Source: Janthinobacterium saanense (GTDB lineage: Bacteria > Pseudomonadota > Gammaproteobacteria > Burkholderiales > Burkholderiaceae_D). From it: a DNA stretch of 64,000 nucleotides. The DNA is taken from the NCBI RefSeq assembly GCF_014200675.1, contig NZ_JACHCI010000003.1, positions 1-64,000 of the forward strand. Reading direction: 5' to 3'. Position numbers and translations under genes: made by a program. Below the pieces are notes generated by a model. The model saw nothing but the letters and a program-made list of their open reading frames with translations, was not told where the DNA came from and ran no database searches. Shown in pieces: positions 36,426-45,806 of the stretch; within the stretch, counting starts at the first letter, position 1; every line of letters begins with the position of its first letter.

Positions 36426-36841
36426 GGATCGTAGGTTCCCAGGCTCCAGACGTGGCCTTCCAGGTCGCGGCAGGTAAAGCCGCGTCCGCCGTAATCTTCA
36501 TCTTTGATATCGAGCACGATTTCGGCGCCCGCTTCGATGGCGCGCCGGTAGACGCTATCGGCGTCCTCGACGACCAGGTAGCAGCCTTGCGTATTCGCCT
36601 TGTCGATTTCCTTGGGCTGTTTCATCAGCCGGCCATATTCGCTGTCGACGACGGAACCGAGCATGACCATGCCGTTGCCAAAGCTCAGTTGCGCGTGGGC
36701 GATGCCGCCATCGTTGTCGGGTACCACCAGCTGTTTTTCAAAACCGAATGCCTGGCATAGCCAGTCGATTGCCGCCGGTGCATCGTGGTAGCGCACACAA
36801 GGGATGGTGGTTGCGCGGGTGGCTTTTGCGGTATTGGACAT
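36419..36841 (-). CDS. VOC (glyoxalase / PhnB-like) family protein
   Basis: A 140-residue vicinal-oxygen-chelate protein with the beta-alpha-beta-beta-beta repeat: PCVRYHDAPAAIDWLCQAFGF at the start and GRGFTCRDLEGHVWSLGTYDPW at the end, as in small glyoxalase-like proteins. No substrate can be named. Its start follows AGGAG-like bases, and a palindrome (36953-36965) lies upstream. Confidence 0.85.
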   Translation of the reverse strand: MSNTAKATRATTIPCVRYHDAPAAIDWLCQAFGFEKQLVVPDNDGGIAHAQLSFGNGMVMLGSVVDSEYGRLMKQPKEIDKANTQGCYLVVEDADSVYRRAIEAGAEIVLDIKDEDYGGRGFTCRDLEGHVWSLGTYDPW

Positions 36842-36952
36842 ACGGAAACTCCTGTGACGGGGATGGAGTAACTTCGATCATGCACGCCGCGCAGCGTTCA
36901 GTATCAGCGCGGTCCATGCTGATGGAGTTGATGCCTGTCATGATCGTGCTCA

Positions 36953-36965
36953 AGTACTAAGTACT
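36953..36965. promoter_or_regulatory. AGTACT-A-AGTACT palindrome upstream of the VOC gene
   Basis: A perfect 13-base palindrome, two AGTACT hexamers around one base, about 110 bases upstream of the VOC start. It looks like a dimeric repressor operator (HxlR/MarR-size site). No regulator gene is adjacent, so this is only a candidate. Confidence 0.35.
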
Positions 36966-37004
36966 ATAAGCCACACCCATTCCCGTCACAAGCAGCGTTC
37001 CCGT

Positions 37005-37280
37005 TTATTCGTGTTTGCCTGGCTGTTCCGTCGTGGCCGTTTTTTTATCCCAGCTGGAACCGCCCAGATTGCTGGCCCATTTCAGCAGCAGGAAGATGGC
37101 GAACAGGGTGATCACCAGCGGCAGGATGGTGATGATGAAAGCGAGGCCGATGGCGCAGGCAAGCAGCATGGGCCAGGGCATGGCGCTCACAGCATCGAGC
37201 CCCTGGCGGGCATAGCCGCACAGGTCTTGCCAGAAGGCCGAGAAGGAATTGCTGCCGGGTGCCGAGTTGATGTCTTTCAT
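37005..37280 (-). CDS. Small membrane protein of unknown function
   Basis: A 91-residue protein with one long or two adjacent hydrophobic segments (about residues 36-68), a short soluble N-terminus and a charged C-terminal tail. A clear AGGAG lies 8 bases before the start, which supports a real gene. No family recognised; the flanking genes give no clue. Confidence 0.65.
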   Translation of the reverse strand: MKDINSAPGSNSFSAFWQDLCGYARQGLDAVSAMPWPMLLACAIGLAFIITILPLVITLFAIFLLLKWASNLGGSSWDKKTATTEQPGKHE

Positions 37281-37425
37281 GCTGCGCTCCTGTTATCGTC
37301 GATATGCCTGCCGCGTTTGCGGCCTGGCGATGACTGCACTGTAGCCCGGCCACGGCGCGGGCACAGCGGGTCTGCGACGAATGGAGGATTTGGCGGCATC
37401 AACTGCGGTATGCCCCGATAAGCAG

Positions 37426-37908
37426 TTATTCAAAAACCTTCAGCTTGAGTTGAAAACTCAGTGCGCCGTATAACCGGTCTTTATAGGATGGCACGATGGC
37501 GATGTTCACGCCCACGCGCTGGTATTCATAGCTGACGGTGGGGATCAGGGCAGGGAACCAGCCGCCGTCGCGCATTTTCGGATAACCGTTGAAACCGCCG
37601 ACCACGGCGCCCAGGCGCAGCGGACCCATCTGGATAGGCTGGTAGTACACACCCAGGTAGTTCGAATACGCGCGGTCGCTATTGTAGAAGCGGCCAGCGG
37701 TAGCCGAGGCCACGGTGGAAAAACGGTATTCGGCGCCCAGGCCGGGATTGCTGTCGTTCAGGTCCTTGTCGCGCTGGAAGTGATACGAGTAAAAGCCCGC
37801 GTTGAGCCAGGTTTCGCTCAGTGGCTTGTTTTCTATGACGTTAAATACGTCTGCTTGCGCGCCGCAGGCATACGCCAGCAGCAATGCGCCAATTGACCAT
37901 CGTTTCAT
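37426..37908 (-). CDS. Outer-membrane beta-barrel protein, PagP-like
   Basis: A 160-residue exported protein with a signal peptide ending GAQA and alternating hydrophobic strands, finishing with a penultimate Phe as in outer-membrane barrels. Motifs such as TWLNAGFYSYHF, GLGAEYRF, LGVYYQP and GVNIAIVPSYKDR resemble the PagP-like lipid A palmitoyltransferase group. A conserved catalytic His candidate lies in YHF. Function is tentative. Upstream are two Fur-like sites shared with the divergent PEP-CTERM gene. Confidence 0.75.
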   Translation of the reverse strand: MKRWSIGALLLAYACGAQADVFNVIENKPLSETWLNAGFYSYHFQRDKDLNDSNPGLGAEYRFSTVASATAGRFYNSDRAYSNYLGVYYQPIQMGPLRLGAVVGGFNGYPKMRDGGWFPALIPTVSYEYQRVGVNIAIVPSYKDRLYGALSFQLKLKVFE

Positions 37909-38034
37909 TGCACTCTCTATCCTTAAATTATCCGCTTGGGAGTTAAAGCTGATGCCATTGCTGGCGCTGGCGCGATCGTATCATCAAGTTCGCCTGCGTT
38001 CGAAGCACAAGCACTATATCAGTTGCACACTTGC

Positions 38035-38176
38035 CGATGAGAATGATATTGCGCCATTGATGATTCCGTTTGTTGCCACCCATAAACAAGTTAAAGCTGT
38101 ATCAATGAAAATGATTCTCATAATGCAATAAAGTTTTCATTTTTATTATAAAAGTTGTGATTTTGAGACAGATCAA
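38035..38176. promoter_or_regulatory. Fur-like and FNR-like sites between two divergent envelope genes
   Basis: The 320-base gap has no gene. GATGAGAATGATATTGC (38036-38052) and AATGAAAATGATTCTCATAA (38104-38123) resemble the Fur box core (AATGATA/ATCATT). TTGAG-ACAG-ATCAA (38163-38176) resembles an FNR/Anr box (TTGAT-N4-ATCAA). The sites could make the PagP-like gene and the PEP-CTERM gene respond to iron or oxygen. Confidence 0.4.
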
Positions 38177-38229
38177 ACTCAGCAGTTGTGATATCCTGCA
38201 TGCAACTTACTTTCAAATATAGAAACTAA

Positions 38230-39168
38230 ATGTCAACCATGTCCAAATCACCACTGATTCTCTTCTTGTCTAGCATGTTTGTTGCCGGTGCGGCCCAGGC
38301 TGCAGTCGTCGATCTGGGCATCGGCGGCGCCAATCTGTATTCCCTGAATAATTTCACCGCCAATAGCAGCGACGTGGAAGGTGCCGTGCTGGTCGGCGGC
38401 AACCTGACCGCATCGAGCTATTCGATCAACCAGAACAACAAGGATGCCTACGGCACGAATGGCTACGCCTTGGTGGTTGGCGGCAACCTGAACTACAGCG
38501 CCGGTTCGATCAAGAACGGCAGCTATTACGTGGGCGGCAACACGACCACCAGCAGCACGGGTTTTGATGGCGCGTCGAAATCGACCACCTCGCCTGTCTC
38601 GTTCGCATCGACCTCGGCCCAGCTGAAAAGCACTTCGACATCGTTGTCGACGGTGGTGGCCACCGGCACGAGCAATGTGCAATATGGCGGCATGACCTTG
38701 AGCGGCGGTAGTGGTACGGGCGGTGTGCAAGTGTTCGACCTGACTGCTGCTGCGCTGGGTTCGGTCAACTACTTCAACTTCAGCAACCTCAATGCGAACG
38801 ACACGCTGATCCTCAATATCAGCGGCAGTAATGTGAACCTCTCGGGTGGCTACGGCAATTTCAGCCAGTACAATGTGCTGTACAACTTCTACGAAGCGCA
38901 AAACATCACGCTCAATGGCGTGGGCCTGTACGGCAGCATTTTGGCGCCATTGGCGACCGTCTCTGGCGGCAATGGCCAGATCAATGGCAACGTGGTGGTG
39001 GGTAACTGGAATTCGAATATCCAGGTCAATGCCAACCATTACTTCGTGCCGACCAATGTCGCCGGCCTGGTGTCGGCCGTGCCGGAACCGGAAACCTACG
39101 CCATGCTGCTGGCGGGCCTGGGTCTGGTCGGTTTCATGGCGCGCCGCCGCAAGAACAAGGCCGCCTGA
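38230..39168 (+). CDS. Choice-of-anchor A protein with PEP-CTERM sorting signal
   Basis: A 312-residue secreted protein. A signal peptide (ending GAAQA) is followed by the choice-of-anchor A domain: LYSLNNFTANSSDVEGAVLV, GNLTASSYSINQ, LNISGSNVNLSGGYG and YGSILAPLATVSGGNGQING. The C-terminus is a PEP-CTERM tag: VPEPETYAMLLAGLGLVGFM then RRRKNK, recognised by exosortase. Such proteins are usually exported and linked to the exopolysaccharide-covered surface. An in-frame ATG at 38239 is an alternative start. No exosortase gene is in the window. Confidence 0.9.
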   Translation: MSTMSKSPLILFLSSMFVAGAAQAAVVDLGIGGANLYSLNNFTANSSDVEGAVLVGGNLTASSYSINQNNKDAYGTNGYALVVGGNLNYSAGSIKNGSYYVGGNTTTSSTGFDGASKSTTSPVSFASTSAQLKSTSTSLSTVVATGTSNVQYGGMTLSGGSGTGGVQVFDLTAAALGSVNYFNFSNLNANDTLILNISGSNVNLSGGYGNFSQYNVLYNFYEAQNITLNGVGLYGSILAPLATVSGGNGQINGNVVVGNWNSNIQVNANHYFVPTNVAGLVSAVPEPETYAMLLAGLGLVGFMARRRKNKAA

Positions 39169-39187
39169 TTCGCTGGCTTAGCTGAAG

Positions 39188-39213
39188 AAACCGCCATCAT
39201 GGCGGTTTTTTTT
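39188..39213. terminator. Terminator between convergent PEP-CTERM and tetR genes
   Basis: AAACCGCC (39188-39195) pairs with GGCGGTTT (39201-39208), followed by a T run. The hairpin overlaps the stop codon of the tetR gene on the other strand. Confidence 0.88.
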
Positions 39214-39901
39214 CGCCCTGCGGTTTCATCGCCACCGCCGCCAGCACCATTTGCACGATCAGCGTTTCGGCGTCATGGAAATCCTGCTGCGTGAGTTCTT
39301 CGCGGTCCAGCACCAGGGTCATCTGCGCTGAAAAATCCGCATACGATTGCGTCATGGCCCAGATGGCGAACATCAGATGCGTAGCGTTCACGGGTGCGAT
39401 CTTGCCGGCCTTGCTCCAAGCCTCAAACATGGCGATATCCTTGCGCAGCAGCGGCACGACACGCTCGCGTATCTGCGCGCCATACAGGGGCGCGCCATTG
39501 ATCACTTCCAGCGCATACACGCGCGAAGCCCACGGCTGTTCGCGTGAAAAACGCAGCTTGGCGCCTATGTAGGCCCGCAGCATATCCTGTGGCGCATGCT
39601 TGCCCTCACCTTCGCCATCGGCTGCGCTGGCAAGCTTGTCCATGCGCGCCAGCCAGTCGTCGAGCACATCGTCCAGCACGCGCTGGTAGAGCTGCTGCTT
39701 GGTGGGGAAGTAGTACATCAGGTTCTGCTTCGACATGCCGGCCCGCTCCGCGATGGTGGCAATCGAGGCGCCTTCGTAGCCGCTTTCCGCAAACACACGC
39801 ACGGCTTGTTCCAGGATGTCTGCCTCCAGGCGGTCGCGGTTTTGCAGGCGGCGGCCGCTGGCGCTTTTAACGGGCGTGGCAAGGGATTTTTCGCTATCCA
39901 T
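39197..39901 (-). CDS. TetR-family regulator, RutR-like
   Basis: A 234-residue TetR protein with an N-terminal HTH (ASIATIAERAGMSKQNLMYY, then FPTKQQLYQRVL) and a C-terminal ligand domain of the YcdC/RutR type (QPWASRVYALEVINGAPLY, HLMFAIWAMTQSYADFSAQM). RutR senses uracil in E. coli and controls pyrimidine degradation. Here it sits beside the reductive pyrimidine cluster, in a probable operon with the MocR gene (9 bases apart), so a uracil or thymine sensor role is plausible. No rut genes are present. I found no exact match to the E. coli RutR box. Confidence 0.85.
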   Translation of the reverse strand: MDSEKSLATPVKSASGRRLQNRDRLEADILEQAVRVFAESGYEGASIATIAERAGMSKQNLMYYFPTKQQLYQRVLDDVLDDWLARMDKLASAADGEGEGKHAPQDMLRAYIGAKLRFSREQPWASRVYALEVINGAPLYGAQIRERVVPLLRKDIAMFEAWSKAGKIAPVNATHLMFAIWAMTQSYADFSAQMTLVLDREELTQQDFHDAETLIVQMVLAAVAMKPQGEKKPP

Positions 39902-39910
39902 GTTGTCTCT

Positions 39911-41368
39911 CTAGCGCGGGCGTATCGATTGCAGGAATGCCTGCAGCACGGGCGTGTCGGTGTAAGCCACGTTGAAACGGAACCACACCGTCTCGGGTGG
40001 ACGCAGCATGAAAAATTCATTCGGCGACAGCAATATGCCTGCCTTCAACGCCATGTCGGCCACCAGCTTGCCATTCCATTCCGGCGTCTGGATATCGGGC
40101 CAGCCGGCACTGACGAACATGCCGCCACGCGGGCGCGCCACCGGCGTCATGCCCGCTTGCGCCAGGCTATCGATGCTGCGTTCGCGGGCGTCGTCGAGCT
40201 GGGATACCAGCTTTTCTATCATGCGCTTGTAGGGCCGCGCGGACACTGCATGGTAGGCGGCGCGCTCGTTGATTTCCGAGGTCGTCAGGCCCGTCAGCAT
40301 TTTCACGCGCACCAGTTCGGCCAGCAGGGACGGCGAGGCGCAGATCGATCCCACGCGCAGCACCGGTGACAAGGTTTTGGAAAAGCTGCCCACGCGGATC
40401 ACGCGGCGCAAGCCATCCATGGCCGCCAGCGAGGCTTCGCCGCGCGCCGCCAGTTCGCGGTAGATATCGTCTTCCACCAGCCAGAAATCGAATTGCTCGG
40501 CCAGTGCCAGCAAGCGGTGCGCCTGCGCCTGCGACAGCGAGGTGCCCAGCGGATTTTGCAGCACCGTGTTGACGAACATTAGTTTAGGCTGGCTGCGTGC
40601 CGCTTCGGTAGCCAGCGCATCGAGATCGAGTCCCGCCTCGTCGCGCTTGATGCCGACGGGGATGCAGCCGTGGTGGCGTATCAGCGACAGCAGATTGCTG
40701 TAGCCGGGGTCTTCCACCAGCACCGTGTCGCCCGGCTTGGTCAGGCTGCGCAGTATCAAATCAAACGCATGCGTGGCGCCGTGCGTCAGCAGAATCTGGT
40801 CCGTCTCGACCTGGAACAGCTCTTCCGACAAGGTGGCGGCCAGGTGCTGGCGCAGCGAAGGAAAACCCAGCGGATGGCCATAACCGCGCAGCCGGCTGGC
40901 CGGGATGCGCATGGCCTGGCGCACGGCGTCGAGCACGGTAGCCTCGCCATACATTTCCGGCGGCAGCCAGCCCGCGCCCACCGGCAGCGCTTCCGACACG
41001 CCCGAATACAGATCGGGCGTGAGTGCGTCGATGGCGGCCGGGCTGGTCTGTATGGCGGTTTGTGGCGAACTGGCCACATCATGGCGCGCCACAAAGTAGC
41101 CGGAACCGCGGCGCGACGACAGCAATCCCAGGTTGACCAAGCGGTCATACGACTCGACAACGGTAAAAGTGGAGACGCCATTGCATTTGGCAAACTGGCG
41201 TACGGACGGCATTTTGGTACCGATGCGCAAGGCGCGGCTGCCCACCATGACGCTGACGGCGATCACGATCTGCTCGACCAGACCACCTTTCTTGTGGCGG
41301 CCGATCTCGAGGACGGGCCAGCCGCTCACATTGCAGGATGGCTCTTCCATGTTGTCACTGTGCTTCAC
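39911..41368 (-). CDS. MocR-type regulator (GntR HTH fused to aminotransferase fold)
   Basis: A 485-residue regulator. A GntR-type winged helix (residues about 20-95, MPSVRQFAKCNGVSTFTVVE) is followed by a fold-I PLP domain with the lysine in SFSKTLSPVLRVG. MocR proteins bind PLP or amino-substrate adducts and control nearby amine or amino acid genes. Divergent from the beta-alanine aminotransferase gene, so the probable signal is beta-alanine or a related amine. The start GTG 41368 is chosen since AAGGAG lies 6 bases upstream; ATG 41350 is the alternative. Confidence 0.9.
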   Translation of the reverse strand: MKHSDNMEEPSCNVSGWPVLEIGRHKKGGLVEQIVIAVSVMVGSRALRIGTKMPSVRQFAKCNGVSTFTVVESYDRLVNLGLLSSRRGSGYFVARHDVASSPQTAIQTSPAAIDALTPDLYSGVSEALPVGAGWLPPEMYGEATVLDAVRQAMRIPASRLRGYGHPLGFPSLRQHLAATLSEELFQVETDQILLTHGATHAFDLILRSLTKPGDTVLVEDPGYSNLLSLIRHHGCIPVGIKRDEAGLDLDALATEAARSQPKLMFVNTVLQNPLGTSLSQAQAHRLLALAEQFDFWLVEDDIYRELAARGEASLAAMDGLRRVIRVGSFSKTLSPVLRVGSICASPSLLAELVRVKMLTGLTTSEINERAAYHAVSARPYKRMIEKLVSQLDDARERSIDSLAQAGMTPVARPRGGMFVSAGWPDIQTPEWNGKLVADMALKAGILLSPNEFFMLRPPETVWFRFNVAYTDTPVLQAFLQSIRPR

Positions 41369-41483
41369 CGGTGGCTCCTTATGCTGCCTTGCACAAAAAC
41401 TGTAGTGGTTTTTCGACCTGTACGGTTGGCTAACTTTGCCGTTTGTGTATCTGTGCCATTGCGAGTGGCCTGACTATGATTAG

Positions 41484-41507
41484 ACCAGCTTTTTGCCAAC
41501 TGGTAAA
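41484..41507. promoter_or_regulatory. Candidate MocR/RutR operator upstream of the aminotransferase gene
   Basis: TTTGCCA-AC-TGGTAAA (41492-41507) is a near-perfect dyad resembling a relaxed RutR box. It overlaps ACCAG (41484-41488) facing CTGGT (41500-41504), giving CTGGTCTAAT on one strand and CTGGTAAATT on the other. Such CTGG-containing repeats are seen with MocR regulators. It lies about 65 bases before the aminotransferase start. Confidence 0.4.
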
Positions 41508-41570
41508 TTATTTTGCGCTTCGTCAAAAACGATATTGACGATACGAGAGTCCCACTCCCAGGAGAAGGTC

Positions 41571-42887
41571 ATGAATACTACAAAGCCGGAATCGATGTCG
41601 GCATTCTGGATGCCATTTACGAACAACCGCGACTTCAAGGCGCATCCGCGCCTGCTGGTGTCGGCCGAAGGCATGTATTACAAGGACGTCGATGGCAATA
41701 CCATCCTCGACGGCACGGCCGGCTTGTGGTGCGTGCCTTGCGGCCATGGGCAGCCGAAGATCGTCGGCGCCATCCGCGAAATGGTGGGCCAGCTGGACTT
41801 CGCGCCTACCTTCCAGATGGGCCATCCTGCCGCCTTCGATCTGGCGGAAAAACTGATGGACTACACGGGCCACAAGTTTGGCCACGTGTTCTATACCAAC
41901 TCCGGTTCCGAAGCGGTGGATACGGCGCTGAAGATCGCGCTGGCCTACCACAAGGCGCGCGGCGAGGGCGGGCGCACGCGCTTGATCGGCCGTGAACGCG
42001 GTTATCACGGCGTGGGCTTCGGCGGCATTTCCGTGGGCGGCATCGCCGGCAACCGCAAGACCTTTGGCCCGCTGCTGACGGGTGTCGACCATCTGCCGCA
42101 CACGCACAACCTGGAAAAGAATGCCTACACGGTGGGCGAACCGGAATACGGCACGCACCTGGCCGATGAACTCGAACGCATCGTCACCCTGCACGACGCC
42201 TCGACGATTGCCGCCGTGATCGTCGAACCGGTCGCCGGCTCCACCGGCGTGCTGATCCCGCCGAAGGGTTATCTGAAACGCTTGCGCGAATTGTGCACCA
42301 AGCACGGCATCCTGCTGATTTTCGATGAAGTCATCACCGGTTTTGGCCGCATGACGACGCCATTTGCCGCCGACTATTTCGAGGTCGAACCGGACCTGAT
42401 GACGACCGCCAAGGGCCTGACCAATGGCATGGTGCCGATGGGCGCCGTCTTCAGCAAGCAGTATATCCACGACGCCTTCATGGACGCGCCGGCCGGCATC
42501 GAGCTATTCCACGGCTACACCTATTCGGGCCACCCGCTCGCGTGCGCCGCGGCGCTGGCGACCCTGGAAGTGTTCGAAGAACAGGACATTCTGGGGCACG
42601 CCAAAGGCATGCAGGCGTATTGGAGCGACGCCGTGCATTCCCTGAAAGGGCTGCCGCATGTGATCGATCTGCGCAGCATCGGCCTGATCGCCGGTATCGA
42701 GCTCGAAGGCATCGCCGGAAAACCCGGCACGCGCGCTTTCAACGCCTTCAAGCAAGCCTTCGCCGACGGCGTGCTGATACGCACCACAGGCGACATCATC
42801 GCGCTGTCGCCACCGCTGGTGCTGGAGAAAAAACATATCGACGAACTGTTCGGCAAGCTGGCGACGGTGTTGAAGAACCTTGATTAA
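41571..42887 (+). CDS. Beta-alanine--pyruvate (omega-amino acid) aminotransferase
   Basis: A 438-residue class III PLP aminotransferase. Signatures: WMPFTNNRDFKAHPRLLV, GTAGLWCVPCGHG, NSGSEAVDTALKIAL, FDEVITGFGRMTTPFAA and the PLP lysine in TTAKGLTNGM. These are typical of omega-amino acid:pyruvate aminotransferases. In this cluster it should convert beta-alanine from uracil (or 3-aminoisobutyrate from thymine) to the semialdehyde. ATG 41571 is preceded by GGAGAAGG; longer in-frame starts are unlikely. mmsA follows after 9 bases. Confidence 0.93.
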   Translation: MNTTKPESMSAFWMPFTNNRDFKAHPRLLVSAEGMYYKDVDGNTILDGTAGLWCVPCGHGQPKIVGAIREMVGQLDFAPTFQMGHPAAFDLAEKLMDYTGHKFGHVFYTNSGSEAVDTALKIALAYHKARGEGGRTRLIGRERGYHGVGFGGISVGGIAGNRKTFGPLLTGVDHLPHTHNLEKNAYTVGEPEYGTHLADELERIVTLHDASTIAAVIVEPVAGSTGVLIPPKGYLKRLRELCTKHGILLIFDEVITGFGRMTTPFAADYFEVEPDLMTTAKGLTNGMVPMGAVFSKQYIHDAFMDAPAGIELFHGYTYSGHPLACAAALATLEVFEEQDILGHAKGMQAYWSDAVHSLKGLPHVIDLRSIGLIAGIELEGIAGKPGTRAFNAFKQAFADGVLIRTTGDIIALSPPLVLEKKHIDELFGKLATVLKNLD

Positions 42888-42896
42888 GGAAAAGCG

Positions 42897-44399
42897 ATGA
42901 CTGATCTCGATACGATTACTCACTTTATCAACGGCGCCAAAGTCGACACCAGCAGCGGCCGTTATGGCGACGTGTATAACCCGGCCCTGGGTGTGCCGGT
43001 GGCACGCGTGGCGCTGGGCACCAGCGAGGACGTCGATGCTGCCGTGCAGGCTGCCGCCGCCGCCTTTCCCTCATGGTCGGCCACGCCGCCTTTGACGCGG
43101 GCGCGCGTGCTGTTCCGCTACCTGCAGCTATGCCAGCAGCACACGGATGAATTTGCCGCCATGCTCACGCGTGAACATGGCAAGACCTTTGCCGATGCGC
43201 AGGGCGAGGTGGCGCGCGGCATCGAGATGGTGGAATTTGCCGTCGGTATCCCGCAATTATTAAAGGGTGAATTCACGGACCAGATTTCGCGCGGCATCGA
43301 TGCCTGGTCCATGCGCCAGGCGCTGGGCGTGGTGGCCGGCATTACGCCATTCAACTTCCCCGTGATGGTGCCGATGTGGATGTTCCCCGTGGCTATCGCC
43401 TGCGGCAACACCTTTGTACTCAAACCGTCCGAGCGTGATCCCTCGGCCTCGCTGTTGCATGCAAAGCTGTTGAAAGAAGCAGGCTTGCCCGATGGCGTCT
43501 TCAACGTGGTGCAGGGCGACAAGGTGACAGTCGACGCCTTGCTCGACCACCCTGTAGTGCAGGCGATCAGCTTTGTCGGCTCCACGCCGATTGCCGAATA
43601 TATCTATGCGCGCGGCAGTGCCAGCGGCAAGCGCGTGCAAGCGCTGGGCGGGGCGAAAAATCATATGGTGGTGATGCCCGACGCCGACATGGACATGACA
43701 GTCGACGCCTTGATCGGCGCCGCCTATGGTTCGGCCGGCGAGCGCTGCATGGCCATTTCCGTGGTGGTGGCCGTGGGCGACGCGGGCGATAAATTGATTC
43801 ATGCACTGGCAACGCGCACGGCTGCACTCAAAGTGCGCGACGGCATGGAGCATGGTGCGGAAATGGGGCCAGTGGTCTCCAGCGCAGCCAGGCAGCGCAT
43901 CGAAAAACTGATCGGTGAAGGCGTGGAGCAGGGCGCCACTTTGGTGGTCGATGGCCGCAACCATGTGGTGGCTGGCCGTGAAAACGGCTTTTTCGTTGGC
44001 GGCACCTTGTTCGATCATGTGACGCCCGATATGAGCATCTACAAGGAAGAAATTTTCGGCCCCGTGCTGTGCGTGCTGCGCGCGCCCGACGTAGTGCATG
44101 CGGTGGACCTGATCAACGCCAATGAATATGGCAATGGCGTAGCCATCTACACGCGCGATGGCGGCGTGGCGCGTGAATTCGTGCGCCAGATCCAGGTCGG
44201 CATGGTGGGCGTCAACGTACCCTTGCCCGTGCCGATGGCTTTTAATAGTTTTGGTGGCTGGAAGCGCAGCATGTTTGGCGACCACCATGCATATGGCCCC
44301 GAAGGAGTGCGTTTCTACACGCGCCACAAGGCCGTGATGCAGCGCTGGCCCAACACTGCCAGCGCTGGTGTGGAATTTGCTTTTCCACAGATGAAGTAA
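42897..44399 (+). CDS. mmsA: CoA-acylating (methyl)malonate-semialdehyde dehydrogenase
   Basis: A 500-residue aldehyde dehydrogenase of the MmsA type. It turns malonate semialdehyde into acetyl-CoA and methylmalonate semialdehyde into propionyl-CoA. Signatures: [35 protein letters not shown] and the catalytic cysteine in [20 protein letters not shown] precedes the start. It completes carbon recovery from uracil and thymine. Confidence 0.95.
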   Translation: MTDLDTITHFINGAKVDTSSGRYGDVYNPALGVPVARVALGTSEDVDAAVQAAAAAFPSWSATPPLTRARVLFRYLQLCQQHTDEFAAMLTREHGKTFADAQGEVARGIEMVEFAVGIPQLLKGEFTDQISRGIDAWSMRQALGVVAGITPFNFPVMVPMWMFPVAIACGNTFVLKPSERDPSASLLHAKLLKEAGLPDGVFNVVQGDKVTVDALLDHPVVQAISFVGSTPIAEYIYARGSASGKRVQALGGAKNHMVVMPDADMDMTVDALIGAAYGSAGERCMAISVVVAVGDAGDKLIHALATRTAALKVRDGMEHGAEMGPVVSSAARQRIEKLIGEGVEQGATLVVDGRNHVVAGRENGFFVGGTLFDHVTPDMSIYKEEIFGPVLCVLRAPDVVHAVDLINANEYGNGVAIYTRDGGVAREFVRQIQVGMVGVNVPLPVPMAFNSFGGWKRSMFGDHHAYGPEGVRFYTRHKAVMQRWPNTASAGVEFAFPQMK

Positions 44400-44438
44400 G
44401 GCTGGCAGCTCATTGCAGGCATAAGAAAAGGAATGATG

Positions 44439-45806
44439 ATGATCGAATCGCTCAGTTATTTACCGCATCCCACCCTGCCCGGCGACGAACTGGCAGGCCA
44501 CTTTACGGACCTGGCGCCGCCTTTGACGGCGCGCCAGGCAGCGATTGAAAGCGCCCGCTGCCTGTATTGCTATGACGCGCCGTGCAGCCGCATCTGCCCA
44601 TCGGAAATCGATGTGGCCAGCTTTATCCGCAATATCCACGACAAGAATATCAATGGCGCAGCGGCTGGTATTTTGAAACAGAATATCCTGGGTGGCAGCT
44701 GCGCGCGCGTCTGCCCCACCGAGATCCTGTGCGAAGACGTCTGCGTGCGCAACCACGACTTTGAGGCCCAACCCGTGAAGATCGGTTTGCTGCAGCGCTA
44801 CGCCGTCGATCACGCGCATTTCGCCAGCCACCCGTTCAAGCGGGCGGCCGCCACCGGCAAGACGATCGCCATCGTTGGCGCGGGCCCTGCCGGCCTGTCG
44901 TGCGCACACCGTTTGGCCATGCTGGGCCATGACGTCGTGATCTTTGAAAAAGAAGACAAGGCGGGTGGACTGAATGAGTACGGCATCGCCAAATACAAGC
45001 TGACCGACGATTTCGCGCAAAAGGAAGTGGCGTTTTTGCTGGATATAGGCGGCATCGACATCCGATGTCGCCAGGTGCTGGGCGAGAATTTGCAGTTGCG
45101 CGAACTGCACGCCCGGTACGACGCCGTCTTCCTGGGCCTGGGTCTGGGCGCCAGCCGCAAGCTGGGCTTGACGGGCGAAGATGCGCCAGGCTTGCTGGCA
45201 GCCGTTGACTATATCGCCGCGCTGCGCCAGGCCGACGACCTGGCCTCCTTGCCCGTGCCGAAACGGGCCATCGTGATTGGCGCCGGCAATACCGCCATCG
45301 ACATGGCGGTGCAGATACAGCGCCTGGGCGCCGAGGAAGTGACGCTGGTGTACCGGCGCGGTTTCGACGCCATGACGGCCACCCACCATGAACAGGACAT
45401 CGCCAAGGCCAACCAGGTACGCATGCTGACGTGGGCGCAGCCGCAGCAAGTGCTGCTCGATGCCGGGGGCAAGGTGGCCGGCATGCGCTTTGAAAAAACC
45501 CGCATGGAAGGCACGCGCTTGATGGGGACTGGCGAGACCTTTGAGGTGGCGGCCGAAACCATCTTCAAGGCCATCGGCCAAAGCCTGGCGAACGATACCC
45601 TGCATGATCCGATGGCGGCGCTGCTACAGCGCGATGGCGACAAGATCGCTGTCGATGCGGGTTTTCGCACGGTGCTGCCGGGGATTTACGCGGGCGGCGA
45701 TTGCGTGGCGCCCGGACAGGACTTGACGGTGCAAGCCGTCCAGCATGGCAAGCTGGCCGCACTGGCTATCCATCATGATCTTATTTCCAAAGTGGAGGCT
45801 GCATAA
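44439..45806 (+). CDS. preT: NAD-dependent dihydropyrimidine dehydrogenase subunit PreT
   Basis: About 455 residues: the iron-sulfur flavoprotein that feeds electrons to PreA. The N-terminal cysteine blocks CLYCYDAPCSRICP and CARVCPTEILCEDVC bind 4Fe-4S clusters. An FAD Rossmann motif follows (IVGAGPAGLSCAHRLAM), then an NAD(P) motif (VIGAGNTAIDMAVQ), and GIYAGGDCVAPGQDLT at the end. Three ATG in a row begin at 44433; the third (44439) has AAGGA at the best distance. The stop overlaps the preA start (TAATG). Confidence 0.94.
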   Translation: MIESLSYLPHPTLPGDELAGHFTDLAPPLTARQAAIESARCLYCYDAPCSRICPSEIDVASFIRNIHDKNINGAAAGILKQNILGGSCARVCPTEILCEDVCVRNHDFEAQPVKIGLLQRYAVDHAHFASHPFKRAAATGKTIAIVGAGPAGLSCAHRLAMLGHDVVIFEKEDKAGGLNEYGIAKYKLTDDFAQKEVAFLLDIGGIDIRCRQVLGENLQLRELHARYDAVFLGLGLGASRKLGLTGEDAPGLLAAVDYIAALRQADDLASLPVPKRAIVIGAGNTAIDMAVQIQRLGAEEVTLVYRRGFDAMTATHHEQDIAKANQVRMLTWAQPQQVLLDAGGKVAGMRFEKTRMEGTRLMGTGETFEVAAETIFKAIGQSLANDTLHDPMAALLQRDGDKIAVDAGFRTVLPGIYAGGDCVAPGQDLTVQAVQHGKLAALAIHHDLISKVEAA

